From assembly GCA_011316305.1 (NCBI GenBank), contig SAUG01000059.1, forward strand, positions 1-64,000: 64,000 nt of DNA, in the 5' to 3' direction. Below are positions 11,869 to 23,636 of this stretch, piece by piece. The position numbers and the translations under genes are program-made. Positions within the stretch are counted from its first letter, which is position 1. Each line of letters opens with the position of its first letter. This stretch comes from Rusavskia elegans. Taxonomy: Eukaryota > Ascomycota > Lecanoromycetes > Teloschistales > Teloschistaceae. The notes below the pieces were generated by a model, which was given only the letters and a program-made list of their open reading frames with translations, did not search any database and was not told the DNA's origin.

Positions 11869-13632
11869 TGATGTCGCCGCCGGATCGTTCTCAAACCATA
11901 CTTATCCTAACGCCAGTAGGCCTAGCCGCCCAAGATGCGCTAACTTCCGAGCGTAACACCGATCGCCTGCTTCAAGGCCATACTGTGAGCACTGATTCTT
12001 TCCACCATTTCGATGATTCAGCGAGTCGCGAAAGCACGCCTTACTTCCCGCCACCAACGGCAACGGAACTGCACCTAAGATTCAGCCCACTGCCGAAAGA
12101 TCCGACACGGGGCTTTGTCTTTGGGAGCGACGAGGTGAAATGCGACATAGTGCTCAAAGACAACGGCTCTCGAGGAATCAGCCGAGTGCACTTCTTCGTT
12201 GACTTCAATTGGACATCCGGACTGGCACGTTTGAACAATCTTTCGCAATATGGAACAGGCATCAATAGTCCTTGTATCGAAAATGGTGATCGTTACCTTA
12301 GGAATCGCGATCGCCGTATGCTGTACCCTTCAGAACAGACAAGGGTCACTGCCGGTACTTTACAGTTCGATATCTCCTTCCCAGTCCTGAACGAACAAGA
12401 AAAGTGGTTGCACCAACGAAATTGGGAAGATCTCCATACGCATTGGAGACAGGCTGTTCCAAATATTGGGGAACTAGGTATCCAGACTACGCCTACAATT
12501 ACGCAGTACGCGGTCCTCCGGAAAGGCGCTCACCGTACATATGTTTTGCATGGTCAGATCAACAAGGGATCATTCGGAACAGTGTGCATGGCTACGGACA
12601 GCGCTGGTAATCGATTCGCGGCTAAGGGATTCGAAAGAGTCAGGAAGGCGATCCCTACAATTAACCCTTATTCGGAGATAGGCTTATGTCAGAAGATCTC
12701 ACATGTACGCGACTTTGTTGTCTACGGGCCTCAAGACCCCACTGATATGCGTGTAGGAGCACATTGTCGAATTCTTCGATATAGTCGTGGATGATGGCGG
12801 CCTCATGCTGATAATGGAATACATGCCATTGGGGAATCTGAACGAAATTCACCTGCAGGAGGCTCTTTCTAATAAGGAAGCAAAGCTCGTCCTTTTCCAA
12901 ACTTTACAAGCCCTCGCATACCTACACGACGAGAAGTCTATCACTCATCGCGACATTAAACCACAAAACATCCTTGTCAGGAGCAGGACTCCTGAGCTAT
13001 TCATCAAGCTCTGTGACTTTGGACTGTCTAGTGAGCAGATTCATCTCCGAACATCTTGTGGGACGTTGTGCTACGCGGCTCCCGAGATCTTCGAAGGTAC
13101 GTATTCCAATTCCGTTGATATCTGGGCATTAGGAGTCGTGGCACTGCAGTATACAGATGGCCTTCCACCATTCTGCGAGAAGATCAAGTCTCAGAAGTAC
13201 TCTGCACTCATCTCGAAAAAGGCTTCTCGCTTGGCGCCGGTTGCCTCCAAGCCTATGAAGCGACTTATACAACGTATGCTTGACTTGAAGCCTCCGAACC
13301 GTCCAACAGCACGAGAATGTTTATCAGATCCATTCATGATGAGCTGTTGCCCATCAACGACCGATCTGATTGACGAGAGAGGGACGTGTTTGGAACCAGT
13401 GTCTGAGCAGCCGACGGAGATATACAACCCTTGCATGGCTGAGCCACGAGCACTGGAAGAACCGATAAGAATGAAGGCCATATGCAAGGGTAAGGCATTA
13501 ACTGGACCGGAACACGAAAGCTTAGATTCCACACCTGCTGGACCTCGCTCTTCAAGGTCGTTGCAACTTTATCGAGATCGCGGACCATGCGTAAGGCAAC
13601 CGCTAAATGCCTTGATACCCCAGATTCGATAA
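11868..13632 (+). CDS. FHA-domain Ser/Thr protein kinase, Chk2/Rad53-like architecture
   Basis: Exons 11868-12704 and 12757-13632, with a 52-bp intron (GTACGC, ACTGAT branch, TAG), give 570 aa. An open frame continues upstream without ATG, so the first in-frame ATG was chosen. Residues ~81-160 form an FHA domain (FGSDEVKCDIVL, ISRVHFF, YGTGINS), a phosphothreonine-binding module. The kinase domain follows: glycine loop KGSFGTV (G234), Lys253, HRDIKPQN (H343-N350), DFG at D366, APE at 387-389, and DIWALGV. All catalytic residues are present. FHA before the kinase is the order in Cds1/Chk2 checkpoint kinases, but fungi also have accessory FHA kinases, so the pathway is not certain. The C-terminal ~90 residues are disordered. 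AT-rich sequence starts just after the stop. Confidence 0.85.
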
Positions 13633-13689
13633 TTAGTGATAAAAACGTGATTTTCCCCGTACCACCCACCAAAATTTTGGCGTGATTTA

Positions 13690-14553
13690 ATAAGACCTCT
13701 ACTACCTATATTTTGACCTCTACTACTATATTAACGTCGATTAGATACGCCTAAAACGGCAATTCTAAAGCTGCTATTTATCTATTACCCTATAACTTAT
13801 AGTAGAGTTAATAGAATAGGATTCGGATTAGAGTTTACTGCCGCCGGCAGCTATTATATATATAACTGCGTTTTATCTTTCCTTCGTCTATTACTAACTC
13901 GATTATATTATATAGTAAAGGTAGGAAAGCGACTATTACTAGCGTAGAAAATCTATATTATATAACTTTTTATTAATAGCGCTTGTCTAGATAAGATTAC
14001 TATAATAGAAGACTATAGTATCGCGATAGTCTATCGTATTAAACTTAATTTTATTATATTCGGCAGTTATTAGGCCCCCCGAAAAAAAAGACGAGGTCGC
14101 CGTATAAAGTTTACGGATACTATAAAGAAAAAGTTAAAAAAATATCTAGAGTAAACCCCGGATCTATATTTAAATAAAATATAGAAATTTCTTTTCGATT
14201 AGTATAATATAGTAATTAGCGCTAACCGAATCTGTAAAGTATTAAAGAAAATAAAAATTAGTAGAAAGTCTTTACAGCGAAGAGCTAAAGAATAATTAAA
14301 ATCCTTTTATAATTATTATACTTTCGAGATTAGTCGCTATAACTATAAATAGCTCGTATACCTCGACGAAAGCGCAGGTAATAAGTATACGACTTATTAT
14401 AAGTAAAGATAGTCTGAATTCGGTATTAAACTAATATTCCGGATCCCTTTTTAACGTTTATAGCGCTATTATATTCTTTCTATTTATTATTTAGACGGCC
14501 TCCTTATATATACGATTTATAAAGGTTCGATTAAAAGTTACCGTTTCGAATAG
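13690..14553 (+). mobile_element. Tc1/mariner-like transposase relic, truncated by an LTR
   Basis: The forward frame, with RIP-type stops, shows a helix-turn-helix-like N-terminal region (about 14085-14300: RRIKFTD, then ISANRICKVLKK) and the first catalytic block VYLDESAGNK at 14356-14385, followed by YRKW-WSEFG, YYILSIYYLDG and GSIKSYRFE. This is the Tc1/mariner consensus 'DES--N-RT--R-GWSP-G ... LDG'. The frame stops at 14553, where a 410-bp LTR begins, and I did not find the remainder. Confidence 0.75.
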
Positions 14554-14963
14554 TATTACGTCCACGATTCTATAGAGGTTTCTTAGAAAAATTAGTTAGG
14601 CAAGCGAATCTAATTATCTATAGCCGTCTATAGCTGCTATAGCCGCCGTTCCTAATAGGACTTTTAGTAGGCGGCTACCTATCGGCCTTTATAGCTATTT
14701 TTACTATATATATCGTTTATTATTTCTATAGATAATTTATTTGGTTAGTTATTAATATAATTATTAAATATATCTCTACTATTCTTTTTTTAACTACTTT
14801 ATAATAAAGATATTTTATAATATTATAAACGTACCTCTATAGCTATATAGAATTAGTTTTAATAATCTATACTAGAACTTCTTTACTATTTAGTAGCTCG
14901 GACTATATCTATAGTTATAGCTAGATTTAAGTATAATACCCTCTAATATATAGAGACGTTAAA
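14554..14963 (+). repeat. LTR C (410 bp), inserted in the mariner relic
   Basis: One of five 410-bp copies of the same LTR in this block. The ideal ends, reconstructed from the copies, are TGTTACGTCC...GGGACGTTACA, a near-perfect terminal inverted repeat. This copy is followed by only 133 bp of internal sequence before LTR A begins, so its element is truncated or recombined. Confidence 0.85.
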
Positions 14964-15096
14964 TTTTAATAATTTACTATATTAGTCTCGTTATCCCGAT
15001 CTACGGATCGAAGCGATACTATTAAAATAGTAATACTAAATATCTATAAAAAAGATAGAAGATCTTTAAAACTATAGATTATTTAAATAAATATCT

Positions 15097-15506
15097 TGTT
15101 ATATCTACAACTCTATAGAGGTTCCTTGGAAAGATTAGTTAGATAAACGAACCTAATTACCTATAGCCGCCTATAGCCGATATAGCCGCTCTTCTAGACG
15201 GGACTTTTAATAGGCGGCTATTTATCGGCCTTTATAGCTATTTTTACTATATATATCGCTTATTATTTCTATAGATAATTTCTTTTATTAGCCGTTAATA
15301 TAATTATTAAATATATTTCTACTATTCTTTTTTTAATTATTTTATAATAAAGATATTTTATAATATTATAATCGTACTTTTAAAAATATATAGAATTAGT
15401 TATAATAATCTATACTAGGATACCTTTACTATTTAGTAGCTCGGACTACGTTTATAGCTATAGCTAGGCTCGAGCGTAATATCTTCTAATATATAGGGAC
15501 TTTATA
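15097..15506 (+). repeat. Left LTR of element A (410 bp)
   Basis: Starts TGTTATATCT and ends GGGACTTTATA, the RIP-altered forms of TGTTACGTCC and GGGACGTTACA. Length matches the other copies exactly. Confidence 0.85.
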
Positions 15507-16351
15507 CTTTAATAGCTTACTATATTAGTTTTATTATCCCGACCTATAGATCGAAGTAATACTATTAAAATAGTAATACTAAATATCTATAAAAGAAATA
15601 AAAGATCCTTAAAACTATAGGTTATTTTAATAAATATCTACTTTATATTATATATAAACTAGTTTCCGAATAAAGTAATTAAAGTTCTATTTATAATATT
15701 ATATCTAGGAAAAGCTACCTTTAATTAGGTATAGCTTTAAATAGACGATTATCTCGATAACCTAAAAGGATAGAAAGAAAATAAAATATTATAGATTTTC
15801 TATACTTTTAGTAATTTTATTATAGCTATAAAAGAAGCCTTCGGAGATAATAATAAAGATAGAGTAATAAAAAGGAAACTAATAGTTTTAAAATAGTAGA
15901 AGTCGGTAGTTATCTACGCTATTTAGTTTAGAATATTAGCTTATAAAATAGACTAGGAAGATTTAATTCTAAAAGTTTACTTTTATAAAAGATTTTAAAT
16001 AAAAGTTAAAAAAGCTATAGTAGCGATCGAAAAACTAGACTCGCTAGTAAATTTTATCGAATTTATAATAAAAATTAATACTAGGTAGTATAAAATATAT
16101 TTAGATAAATAGGCGTTTAATAAAATAGAACCCGCTAAAAAAAAGTCTAGAAAAAACCCGATAGAACTCGATACTACCGAGATTAAAAGATTAAAAACTA
16201 AAGCTTATTATTTATATAGAAAAATAAGATTAAAAAAAATTATCTAACTAAAAAAGTAACTAAAATAACTAAATACTTTTTTAAAATAATAGAGAAATTA
16301 CTCTATAAATATATAGTAAAAAGCTGGTTAGCCTACTATAATAATACTTAC

Positions 16352-16356
16352 CCTAT
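16352..16356. repeat. Target-site duplication of element B, left (CCTAT)
   Basis: CCTAT here and CCTAT at 19709-19713 bracket element B. The uninterrupted sequence can be read from element B's own internal region (near 18430-18480, minus strand), where it is a single CCCTATCTATC. This confirms a 5-bp duplication. Confidence 0.85.
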
Positions 16357-16766
16357 TGTAACGTTCCTATATATTAGAAAGCGTTACGTTCGAGCCTAGC
16401 TATAGCCGTGGATATAGTCCGAGCTACTAAATAGTAAAGGAATCCTAGTATAGGTTATTATAACTAATTTTATATAGCTATAAAGGTATAGTTATAATAT
16501 TATAAAGTTTCTTCGTTATAAAGTAATTAAAAAGAGAATAGTAAAGACGTATTTAATAATTATATTAATAACTAACGAGAAAAACTATCTATAGAAATAA
16601 TAAGCGATATATATAGTAAAAATAACTATAAAAACCGATAGGTAGCTATCTACTAAAAGTCCTATCTAGAAAGGCGGTTATATCGGCTATAGGCGGTTAT
16701 AGATAATTAGGCTCGTTTATTTAACTAATTCTTCTATAGAATTTCTATAAAGTTATAAATATAATA
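16357..16766 (-). repeat. LTR of element B (3' LTR in its own orientation)
   Basis: Begins TGTAACGTTCC and ends ATAATA, the reverse complement of the plus-strand LTR form, 410 bp. Confidence 0.85.
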
Positions 16767-19298
16767 CGGCCCTTTCTATATCGTTTTTTATCTAGTATAT
16801 AATCTTTTTATAGGATATAAAAAAGTATATTTCTTTTCTTTTCTTTTTTTCTTTATTCTATCTTTTAATATTTTTACTATATATTTTTAATAGGAAAATC
16901 GTTTAAAGTCCTTTTATTATATCTAGTTAAAAGAAATTATAATATCTTTTCCTTATTTTTTATATACCTATAATCCTTTAAAAAAGTATAAAATCGAAGT
17001 TAGTAGTAATATTTATAATAAATATATTCGGGTTTAGAAATTATATAATTTTCTAATATCTAATACTATCTATATATTAATTTTTTTTATTTCTTTTATT
17101 TTACTAACCTTTATAGAGAAACGTTTTAAAAATAAAAAAAAATAAATTCTATTCTAATATTACTAGTATTTTTAATAAATATTCCGAAACTTATTATTAT
17201 ATCGAGTCTTTTTTTAATTCCGAAAAGGAAATTCGTAATAAATATTTAGTTTAGAAATTAGATCTCCGCCGGCTCTTTAGTAAATAAAAATATTTTATTA
17301 TTTATTATCGTATTTTAAATAAATATAAAAGTATTTTTATTATTTAGAAATAATATATATTATTTCGGTTTAATAAATTTAATAATCCGGTTATATTTTA
17401 TTTCTTTATTAGTTTTATACTAGCTATATAAAAGACTTTTATTAAATTAGTATCTAGTTTTAGTTTAGATAATTTAGATTAATTTTTAAAAGATTTTAAC
17501 TTCTTTTAACCTATAAAAAGTGTAGGTATCTAAAAAAGATTTAATTAAAAACTCCTTCGCTTTTACTTTTATAACTAATTTATATATCTATAATATAAAT
17601 TATTTCCGGTTCCTTTAATAGCTTTACTAAATTCTATTCTTTAGTAACTATTTTATTCTATAATAATAAGGACGGATACTAATCGAACTTTTTATTTCTA
17701 AATTATATACTAAATACTAGGTCCGGTATTTCTTTATTCTAGTCTATTTAATTTAGTTTATAGTATTTAATTTTATTTATAATTTTAATTATATTTTAGT
17801 ATACTTTCTAGATATAGTTTATTTAAAGCTATTAAATTATTTTTTTACTTTTATTATATTTTTTAATAAGATATTAAAGAAGGTAGTAATATTTTTTCTA
17901 AATCTTTATATTCTAAACTTTTTTACTTTTTTTAAAACTTTTATCTAATTCTATAATATTATTATAATTTATTACTAAAACAGCGTCTATTTTTTTATAT
18001 AAAAGGTTTTTATAGGCTAATAAATATATTATCTATAATTCTATTTTTTTATCTATAGTATTTTTTTTTATAGATTTTTTTAAAATCGATTCTTTCTATT
18101 TATTTCCTAGAATAATATAATTCTTTTAACTTTTAATAATAATAAAACTTATTATTTTAATTAATCTATTTTTTATTTTAATTTTAATATCGAGGATTCT
18201 ATTATTTTTTATTATTTATCTATAAAAATATCCTTTAATTTTATTATAAAATCCTTTTATAACTTTATTATTTTCTTTTCTATTTATAAAAGCTATTATT
18301 TATTAACCTCCGATTTTAATTTTAAATATTACTATAAAGGGTTTTTCAGTTTTATATAGTTTAAAATCGATTATTAGCTTTATTTTTTATATTTTTTTTA
18401 GTTTTTTAGAATAATATCCTATCCCTATTTTATCCGATAGATAGATAGGGTATATATTATTATAGCAGGCTAACTAACTTTTTACTATATATTTATAGAA
18501 TAATTTCTTTATTATTTCTAAAAAGTATTTAATTATTTTAGTAGTCTTTTTAGTTAGATAATTTCTTTTAAGGTATCCTATTTTTCTATATAAGTAATAA
18601 ACTTTAGTTCTCGATCCTTTAATTTTAGTAGTATTAAATTTTATCGGATTTCTTTTAGATTTTCTTTTAATAGATTCTATTTTACTAAACGTCTATTTAT
18701 TTAAATATATTTCGTACTATTTAATATAAATTTTTATTATAAACTCGATAAAATCTATTAATAAATCTAGTTTTTCGATTACTACTATAGCTTTTTTAAC
18801 TTTTATCTAGAGTCTTTTATAGAAGTAGATTTTTAGAACTAAATCCTTCTAGTCTATTTTATAAACTAATATTCTAAACTAAATAGTATAGATAGCTACC
18901 GATTTTTACTATTTTAGAACTATTAGTTTTTTTCCTATTACTTTATTTTTATTATTATTTCCGAAGGCTTTTTTTATAGCTATAATAAGATTACTAAAGG
19001 TATAGAAGATTTATAATATTTTATCTTCTTTCTATCTTTTTAGGTTATCGAGATAATCTTCTATTCGAGGCTATATCTAATTAAAGGTAGCCCTTTTTAG
19101 ATATAATATTATAAATAAAATTTTAACTATTTTATTCGGAAACTGGTTTATATATAATATAAAATAGATATTTATTTAAATAATCTATAGTTTTAAAGAT
19201 CCTTTATCTCTTTTATAGATATTTAGAGTTACTACTTTAACAGTATTACTTCGATCTATAAGTCGGGATAACGAGACTAATATAGTAAGTTATTAAAA

Positions 19299-19708
19299 TA
19301 TAACGTTTTTATATATTAAAGAATATTACGCTTAAACCTAGCTATAGCTATAGATATAATCTAAGCTACTAAATAGTAAAGGAATTCTAGTATAAATTAT
19401 AATAACTAATTTTATATAGCTATAGAAGTACGGTTATAATATTATAAGATATTTTTATTATAAGGTAATTAAAAAGAAAATAGTAGAAACGTATTAAATA
19501 ATTATATTAATAACTAATAAAAGAAACTATTTATAGAAATAATAAACGATATATATAGTAAAAATAGCCGTAAAAGCCGACGGGTAGCTATCTACTAAGA
19601 GTTCTATCTAAAAGGGCGGCTATATCGGTTATAGGCGGCTATAGATAATTAGGCTTGTTTATTTAACCAATTTCTCTATAGAATCTCTGTGGAATCGCGG
19701 ACGTAATA
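19299..19708 (-). repeat. LTR of element B (5' LTR in its own orientation)
   Basis: Begins TATAACGTTTT (RIP form of TGTAACG) and ends GGACGTAATA, 410 bp, directly followed by the right copy of the CCTAT target duplication (19709-19713). Confidence 0.85.
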
Positions 19709-21388
19709 CCTATCTATCTATCGGATAAGGTAGGAATAGAATATTATTCTAAAAAACTAAAAAAAGTATAGAAAATAAAACTAATAATCGATTTTAAATT
19801 ATATAAAACCGAAAAACCCTTTATAGTAGTACTTAAAATTAAAATCGGAGATTAATAAATAATAGCTTTTATAAATAGAGAAGAAGATAATAAAGTTATA
19901 AAAAAATTCTAAAATAAAATTAAAAGATATTTTTATAAATAAATAATAAAAAATAATAGAATCTTCGATATTAAAGTTAAAATAAAATATAAATTAATCG
20001 GAATAATAAATTTTACTATTATTAAAAGTTAGAAAAGTTATATTATTTTAGGAAATATATAGAAAGAATCGATTTTAAAAAAACTAATAGAAAAAAGTAT
20101 TATAGATAAGAAAATAGAACTATAAATAATATACTTTCTAGTCTATAAAAACCTTTTATATAGAAAAATAGACGTCGTTTTAGTAATAAATTATAATAAT
20201 ATTAAAAAATTAAATAAAAATTTTAAAAAAGGTAGAAAGGTTTAAAATATAAAAATTTAGAAAAAATATTACTATTTTTTCTAATAATTTATTAAAAAAT
20301 ATAATAAAAATAAAAAATAAATTTAATAACTTTAGATAAACTATATTAAAAAAATATACTAAAATATAGTTAAAACTATAAATAAAATTTAATATTATAA
20401 ATTAAATTAAATAAATTAGAATAAAAAAATACCGGACCCGGTATTTAGTATATAATCTAGAAATAAAAATTTCGATTAGTATCTATCCTTATTATTATAA
20501 AATAAAATAATTACTAAAGAATAAAATTTAGTAAAATTATTAGAAAAACCGAAAATAATTTATAATATAAATATATAAACCTATTATAAAAAAGTAAAAG
20601 CGAAAAAGCTTTTAACTAAATCTTTTTTAGAATTCTATACTTTCTATAGGTTAAGAAAAATTAAAATCTTTTAAAATATAATCTAGATTATCTAAATTAA
20701 AACTAGGTATTAATTTAATAAAAGCCTTTTATATAGCTAGTATAAAACTAATAAAAAAGTAAAATATAACCAGATTATTAAATTTATTAAAATAAAATAG
20801 TATATATTATTTCTAAATAATAAAATTACTTTTATATTTATTTAAAACGCGATAATAAATAATAAAATACTTTTATTTACTAAAGAACCAGTAGAAACTC
20901 GATTTCTAGACTAAATACTTATTACGAATCTCCTTTTTAGAATTAAAAAAGGACTTAATATAATAATAAACTTCGGAATATTTATTAAAAATACCTATAA
21001 TTTTAAAATTAAAGTTTATTTTTTTTATTTTTAAAACGCTTTCCTATAAGAGTTAATAAAAAAAAAAAAAAAAATTATATATAGATAGTATTAGATATTA
21101 GAAAATTATATAATTTCTAAACCCGAGTATATTTATTATAAATATTACTACTAACTTTAATTTTATACTTTTTTAAAAAATTATAAATATATAAGAAATA
21201 AAAAAAAGATATTATAATTTCTTTTAACTAAATACGATAAAAAGATTTTAAATAATTTTCTCTTTAAAAATATATAGTAAAGATATCGAGGAAAATAAAA
21301 GAAAAAAAAAAAGAAAAAAAAAAAGAAACCCTTTTTATACCCTATATATAGTTTATAAACTAGATAAAAAGCGATATAGAAAAGGCTA

Positions 21389-21798
21389 TATTATATCTAT
21401 AATTCTATAGAGATTTTCTAGAAAAATTAGTTAAATAAACGAGTCTAATTACTTATAGCCGCCTATAGCCGATATAGCCGCTCTTCTAGATAGAATTTTT
21501 AGTAGGCAGCTATTTATCGGCTTTTATAACTATTTTTACTATATATATCGTTTATTATTTCTATAGATAGTTTCTCTCGTTAGCTATTAATATAATTATT
21601 AAATATATTTCTACTATTCTTTTTTTAATTACTTTATAATAAAGATATCTTATAATATCGTAACCGTATTTCTATAGGAATATAGGATTAGTTATAATAA
21701 CCTATACTAGGATTCCTTTACTTTTTAGTAGTTCAGACTACGTCTACGGCTATAGCTAGGCTCGAATATAACGCCTTCTGATATACAGGGACGTTACA
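21389..21798 (+). repeat. Right LTR of element A (410 bp)
   Basis: Starts TATTATATCT and ends GGGACGTTACA, an unmutated terminus. Its last base is the boundary between RIP-like and normal sequence. Confidence 0.85.
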
Positions 21799-22276
21799 GC
21801 ATGCTATCAGCATATCCAGTTTATAAGCGAGCTTTAGCAGAAACTTCTCTCTACTACTAGTAGACTAGTGACGTTAAACCCTACCAACAAAGATATTAGG
21901 GGTTCGAAGAACTTCTACCAGATTATAGGGGTTTAGCGCCAAGGTTTAGTATTCCACAGAACTCTAGTACCGCCCGTACCCTATTATATTAGCGCTAGCA
22001 CTGTTTCGCACGTCTGATTGGATGAGCCACACCGCACCAGCACTAGCCTCTATGCGGTGCGGGCGGTGCGATTGCCCACGCTGCTTCGAGATGGATACAT
22101 GATTTAGCCATTATGGATTAACCTTTCGATGTCATGCACTGCTCGTAAAAGAGTGTCTTTAGGCCATCTTCCTTTTTCGTCCTATCAGCACGTAAAGTCT
22201 TGGCAACGAGTTTTCCGCTGGACCTTGAGAGCTTGAGAGGAACTTCCAACACCAGGGATCACCTTCGCAGCCCACC
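21799..22276. other. Intergenic, 5' region of the kinase gene
   Basis: Transition from the transposon edge to normal composition. The first ~200 bp still contain TA-rich patches. A GC-rich segment near 22030-22085 repeats GCGGTGCG. No ORF or promoter element could be assigned. Confidence 0.5.
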
Positions 22277-23194
22277 ATGCGACATGAACATTTTGAACTG
22301 CTAGGATTAGGGAGTGTTGGTATCGTCTACAAGATCACTGAGACAATAGCAGTGAAGAGGGTGAAGAAATTCAACGAAGATAACCCACCTGTGAACGAAC
22401 ACGTTATATTTGACCTCCTTGATAAGTATCCCAAATGCCCAAACCTCGTTCAAAGTTTCTACAGTGTCCCATCTGCGATTTTCTTACATCTGATGAGTGG
22501 TGGTACACTTGACCGAAGACTCCGGGAACGTCAGAAGAGGGATCCAGTCCATGATCTAGTAATCGAAGTCAAATACAAGCTGCCTCCTCAACTGGTATGG
22601 CGGTGGATTGCCGAGATGACCGATGCTATCGCTTGGTTAGAGCACCTTGGACTCGCGCACGGAGACTTACGGCCGCCGAATCTTCTCCTGGACGGTGAGG
22701 ATCATCTTAAGGTCTCGGATTTCGACAGCACAGCCACTATTGGTGAGGCCTTCGAAGGTATCCAACCACCTTACGCAAGAGTCCTAGGTGACGAAGGCGC
22801 CGAGAACCGGGGTACATTCGGCTACCATGGACCTCGTACAGAGCAGTTCGCGATTGGTTCTGTGGTCTATGCTATGAGTCGGGGCTTTGAACCCTACGAG
22901 AATCAATGGCTTGGAGGAGACCATGATACAACGGTTGTGGATCTTCTCCAAGCAAAGATATTTCCTCCAACGGATAACAGCGAAGTGGACGACATCATAC
23001 GCACGTGCTGGAAGGGTGGTTACTCAAGCATTCGAAATCTGCACAATGAAGTCATGCAGGTCTGTCCTGGTATTCGATCGATAATGGCAAAGCCGATAGA
23101 TGAAATCGAATTCACCACCGCAAGGCGAATGTGCATGCAGCTCGCGGGAGAAGGAATTTTGGACCAAGCGCCAGAGCATCCACTCACATCTTAA
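22277..23194 (+). CDS. Fungal protein-kinase-like protein, 305 aa
   Basis: Intronless. Glycine-rich loop LGLGSVGIVYK (residues 9-19), catalytic lysine AVKR (K27), catalytic loop HGDLRPPNLLLD (H128-D139) and DFD at 148-150 in place of DFG. HGD replaces HRD. Asp130, Asn135 and Asp148, which bind the substrate and metal, are kept, so activity is possible. This HGDL-PPN/DFD signature belongs to a fungus-specific expanded kinase group of unknown substrates. It has no extra domain and no signal peptide. Single gene, 480 bp from the RIP block, with normal codon use and no nonsense codon. Confidence 0.8.
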   Translation: MRHEHFELLGLGSVGIVYKITETIAVKRVKKFNEDNPPVNEHVIFDLLDKYPKCPNLVQSFYSVPSAIFLHLMSGGTLDRRLRERQKRDPVHDLVIEVKYKLPPQLVWRWIAEMTDAIAWLEHLGLAHGDLRPPNLLLDGEDHLKVSDFDSTATIGEAFEGIQPPYARVLGDEGAENRGTFGYHGPRTEQFAIGSVVYAMSRGFEPYENQWLGGDHDTTVVDLLQAKIFPPTDNSEVDDIIRTCWKGGYSSIRNLHNEVMQVCPGIRSIMAKPIDEIEFTTARRMCMQLAGEGILDQAPEHPLTS

Positions 23195-23636
23195 CGATCT
23201 GAATTAGTCGAGGTTCCAGAGAACCGTTATCCAGCGGTAAAACCTTCACTTTTCGCAGGCCTGTCTACGGTCTTTCAGCTGATACAGATGAATAGGATGG
23301 TGTAACGGCTCCTTCATAGGGCTGGCGAGTCTCGGCCGGCAACGAAGCCACTCGTCTCAAAAGTGCCCAGACTACGCTTCACGACCATATCCCCGAGGTC
23401 AAGCAATGATTAAGGAGTGGTGGACTCATCAGGTAAATTCTCGCGAATAAGGGATATTTACGATTGCAATAACACATTTGAATTAATTCGCGCCGGAAGT
23501 ATTATACACTATATCCGCCATCCGATACATCTTCTCAAACCCGTCATATAAACCACTGGCTAAGTGTTCGTGCAAAGTCAATCGTTTGCCCGCTCCACCA
23601 TTCTACAATACTGAGGTTCCAAGCGTGCGTGCACAG
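23195..23636. other. Intergenic; nothing recognised
   Basis: Normal composition with short TA-rich patches around 23460-23520. No ORF with coding signs. A short GTGCAAAGTCAATCG/GTGCACAGTCAATTG-type direct repeat occurs at about 23570 and 23628. Confidence 0.5.

Larger units (their letters stand above)
16357..19708 (-). mobile_element. LTR retrotransposon B, nested in A in opposite orientation (3352 bp)
   Basis: LTRs at 16357-16766 and 19299-19708 (both 410 bp) run in minus orientation. The internal 2532 bp is the reverse complement of element A's internal region: 18450-19290 mirrors 15507-16356, and 16780-18450 mirrors 19714-21388. So B is a complete copy of the same family inserted into A. 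B is heavily decayed like A, which means mutation continued after nesting. Gag-like frame on the minus strand in 18450-19250; no pol motif recognised. Confidence 0.85.
15097..21798 (+). mobile_element. LTR retrotransposon A (gag-bearing, ~3.35 kb), interrupted by element B
   Basis: LTRs at 15097-15506 and 21389-21798 flank an internal region that is split at 16356/19709 by element B. Removing B and one 5-bp duplication restores a 3345-bp element. The left internal part (15700-16350) reads, with RIP-type stops, as a gag: KLDSLVNFIEF, a Lys-rich linker, then a decayed CCHC knuckle (AYYLYRK-RLKK). The right part carries a Lys/Ile-rich frame with no reverse transcriptase, RNase H or integrase motif that I can recognise. 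The element is too short for a full gag-pol, so it is probably non-autonomous. No matching target duplication is seen at its outer ends. Confidence 0.8.

Noticed and set aside
15097..21798. 5-bp target duplication flanking element A
   Set aside because: The flanks (TATCT left, GCATG right) do not match, so the outer ends have been altered by recombination or deletion.
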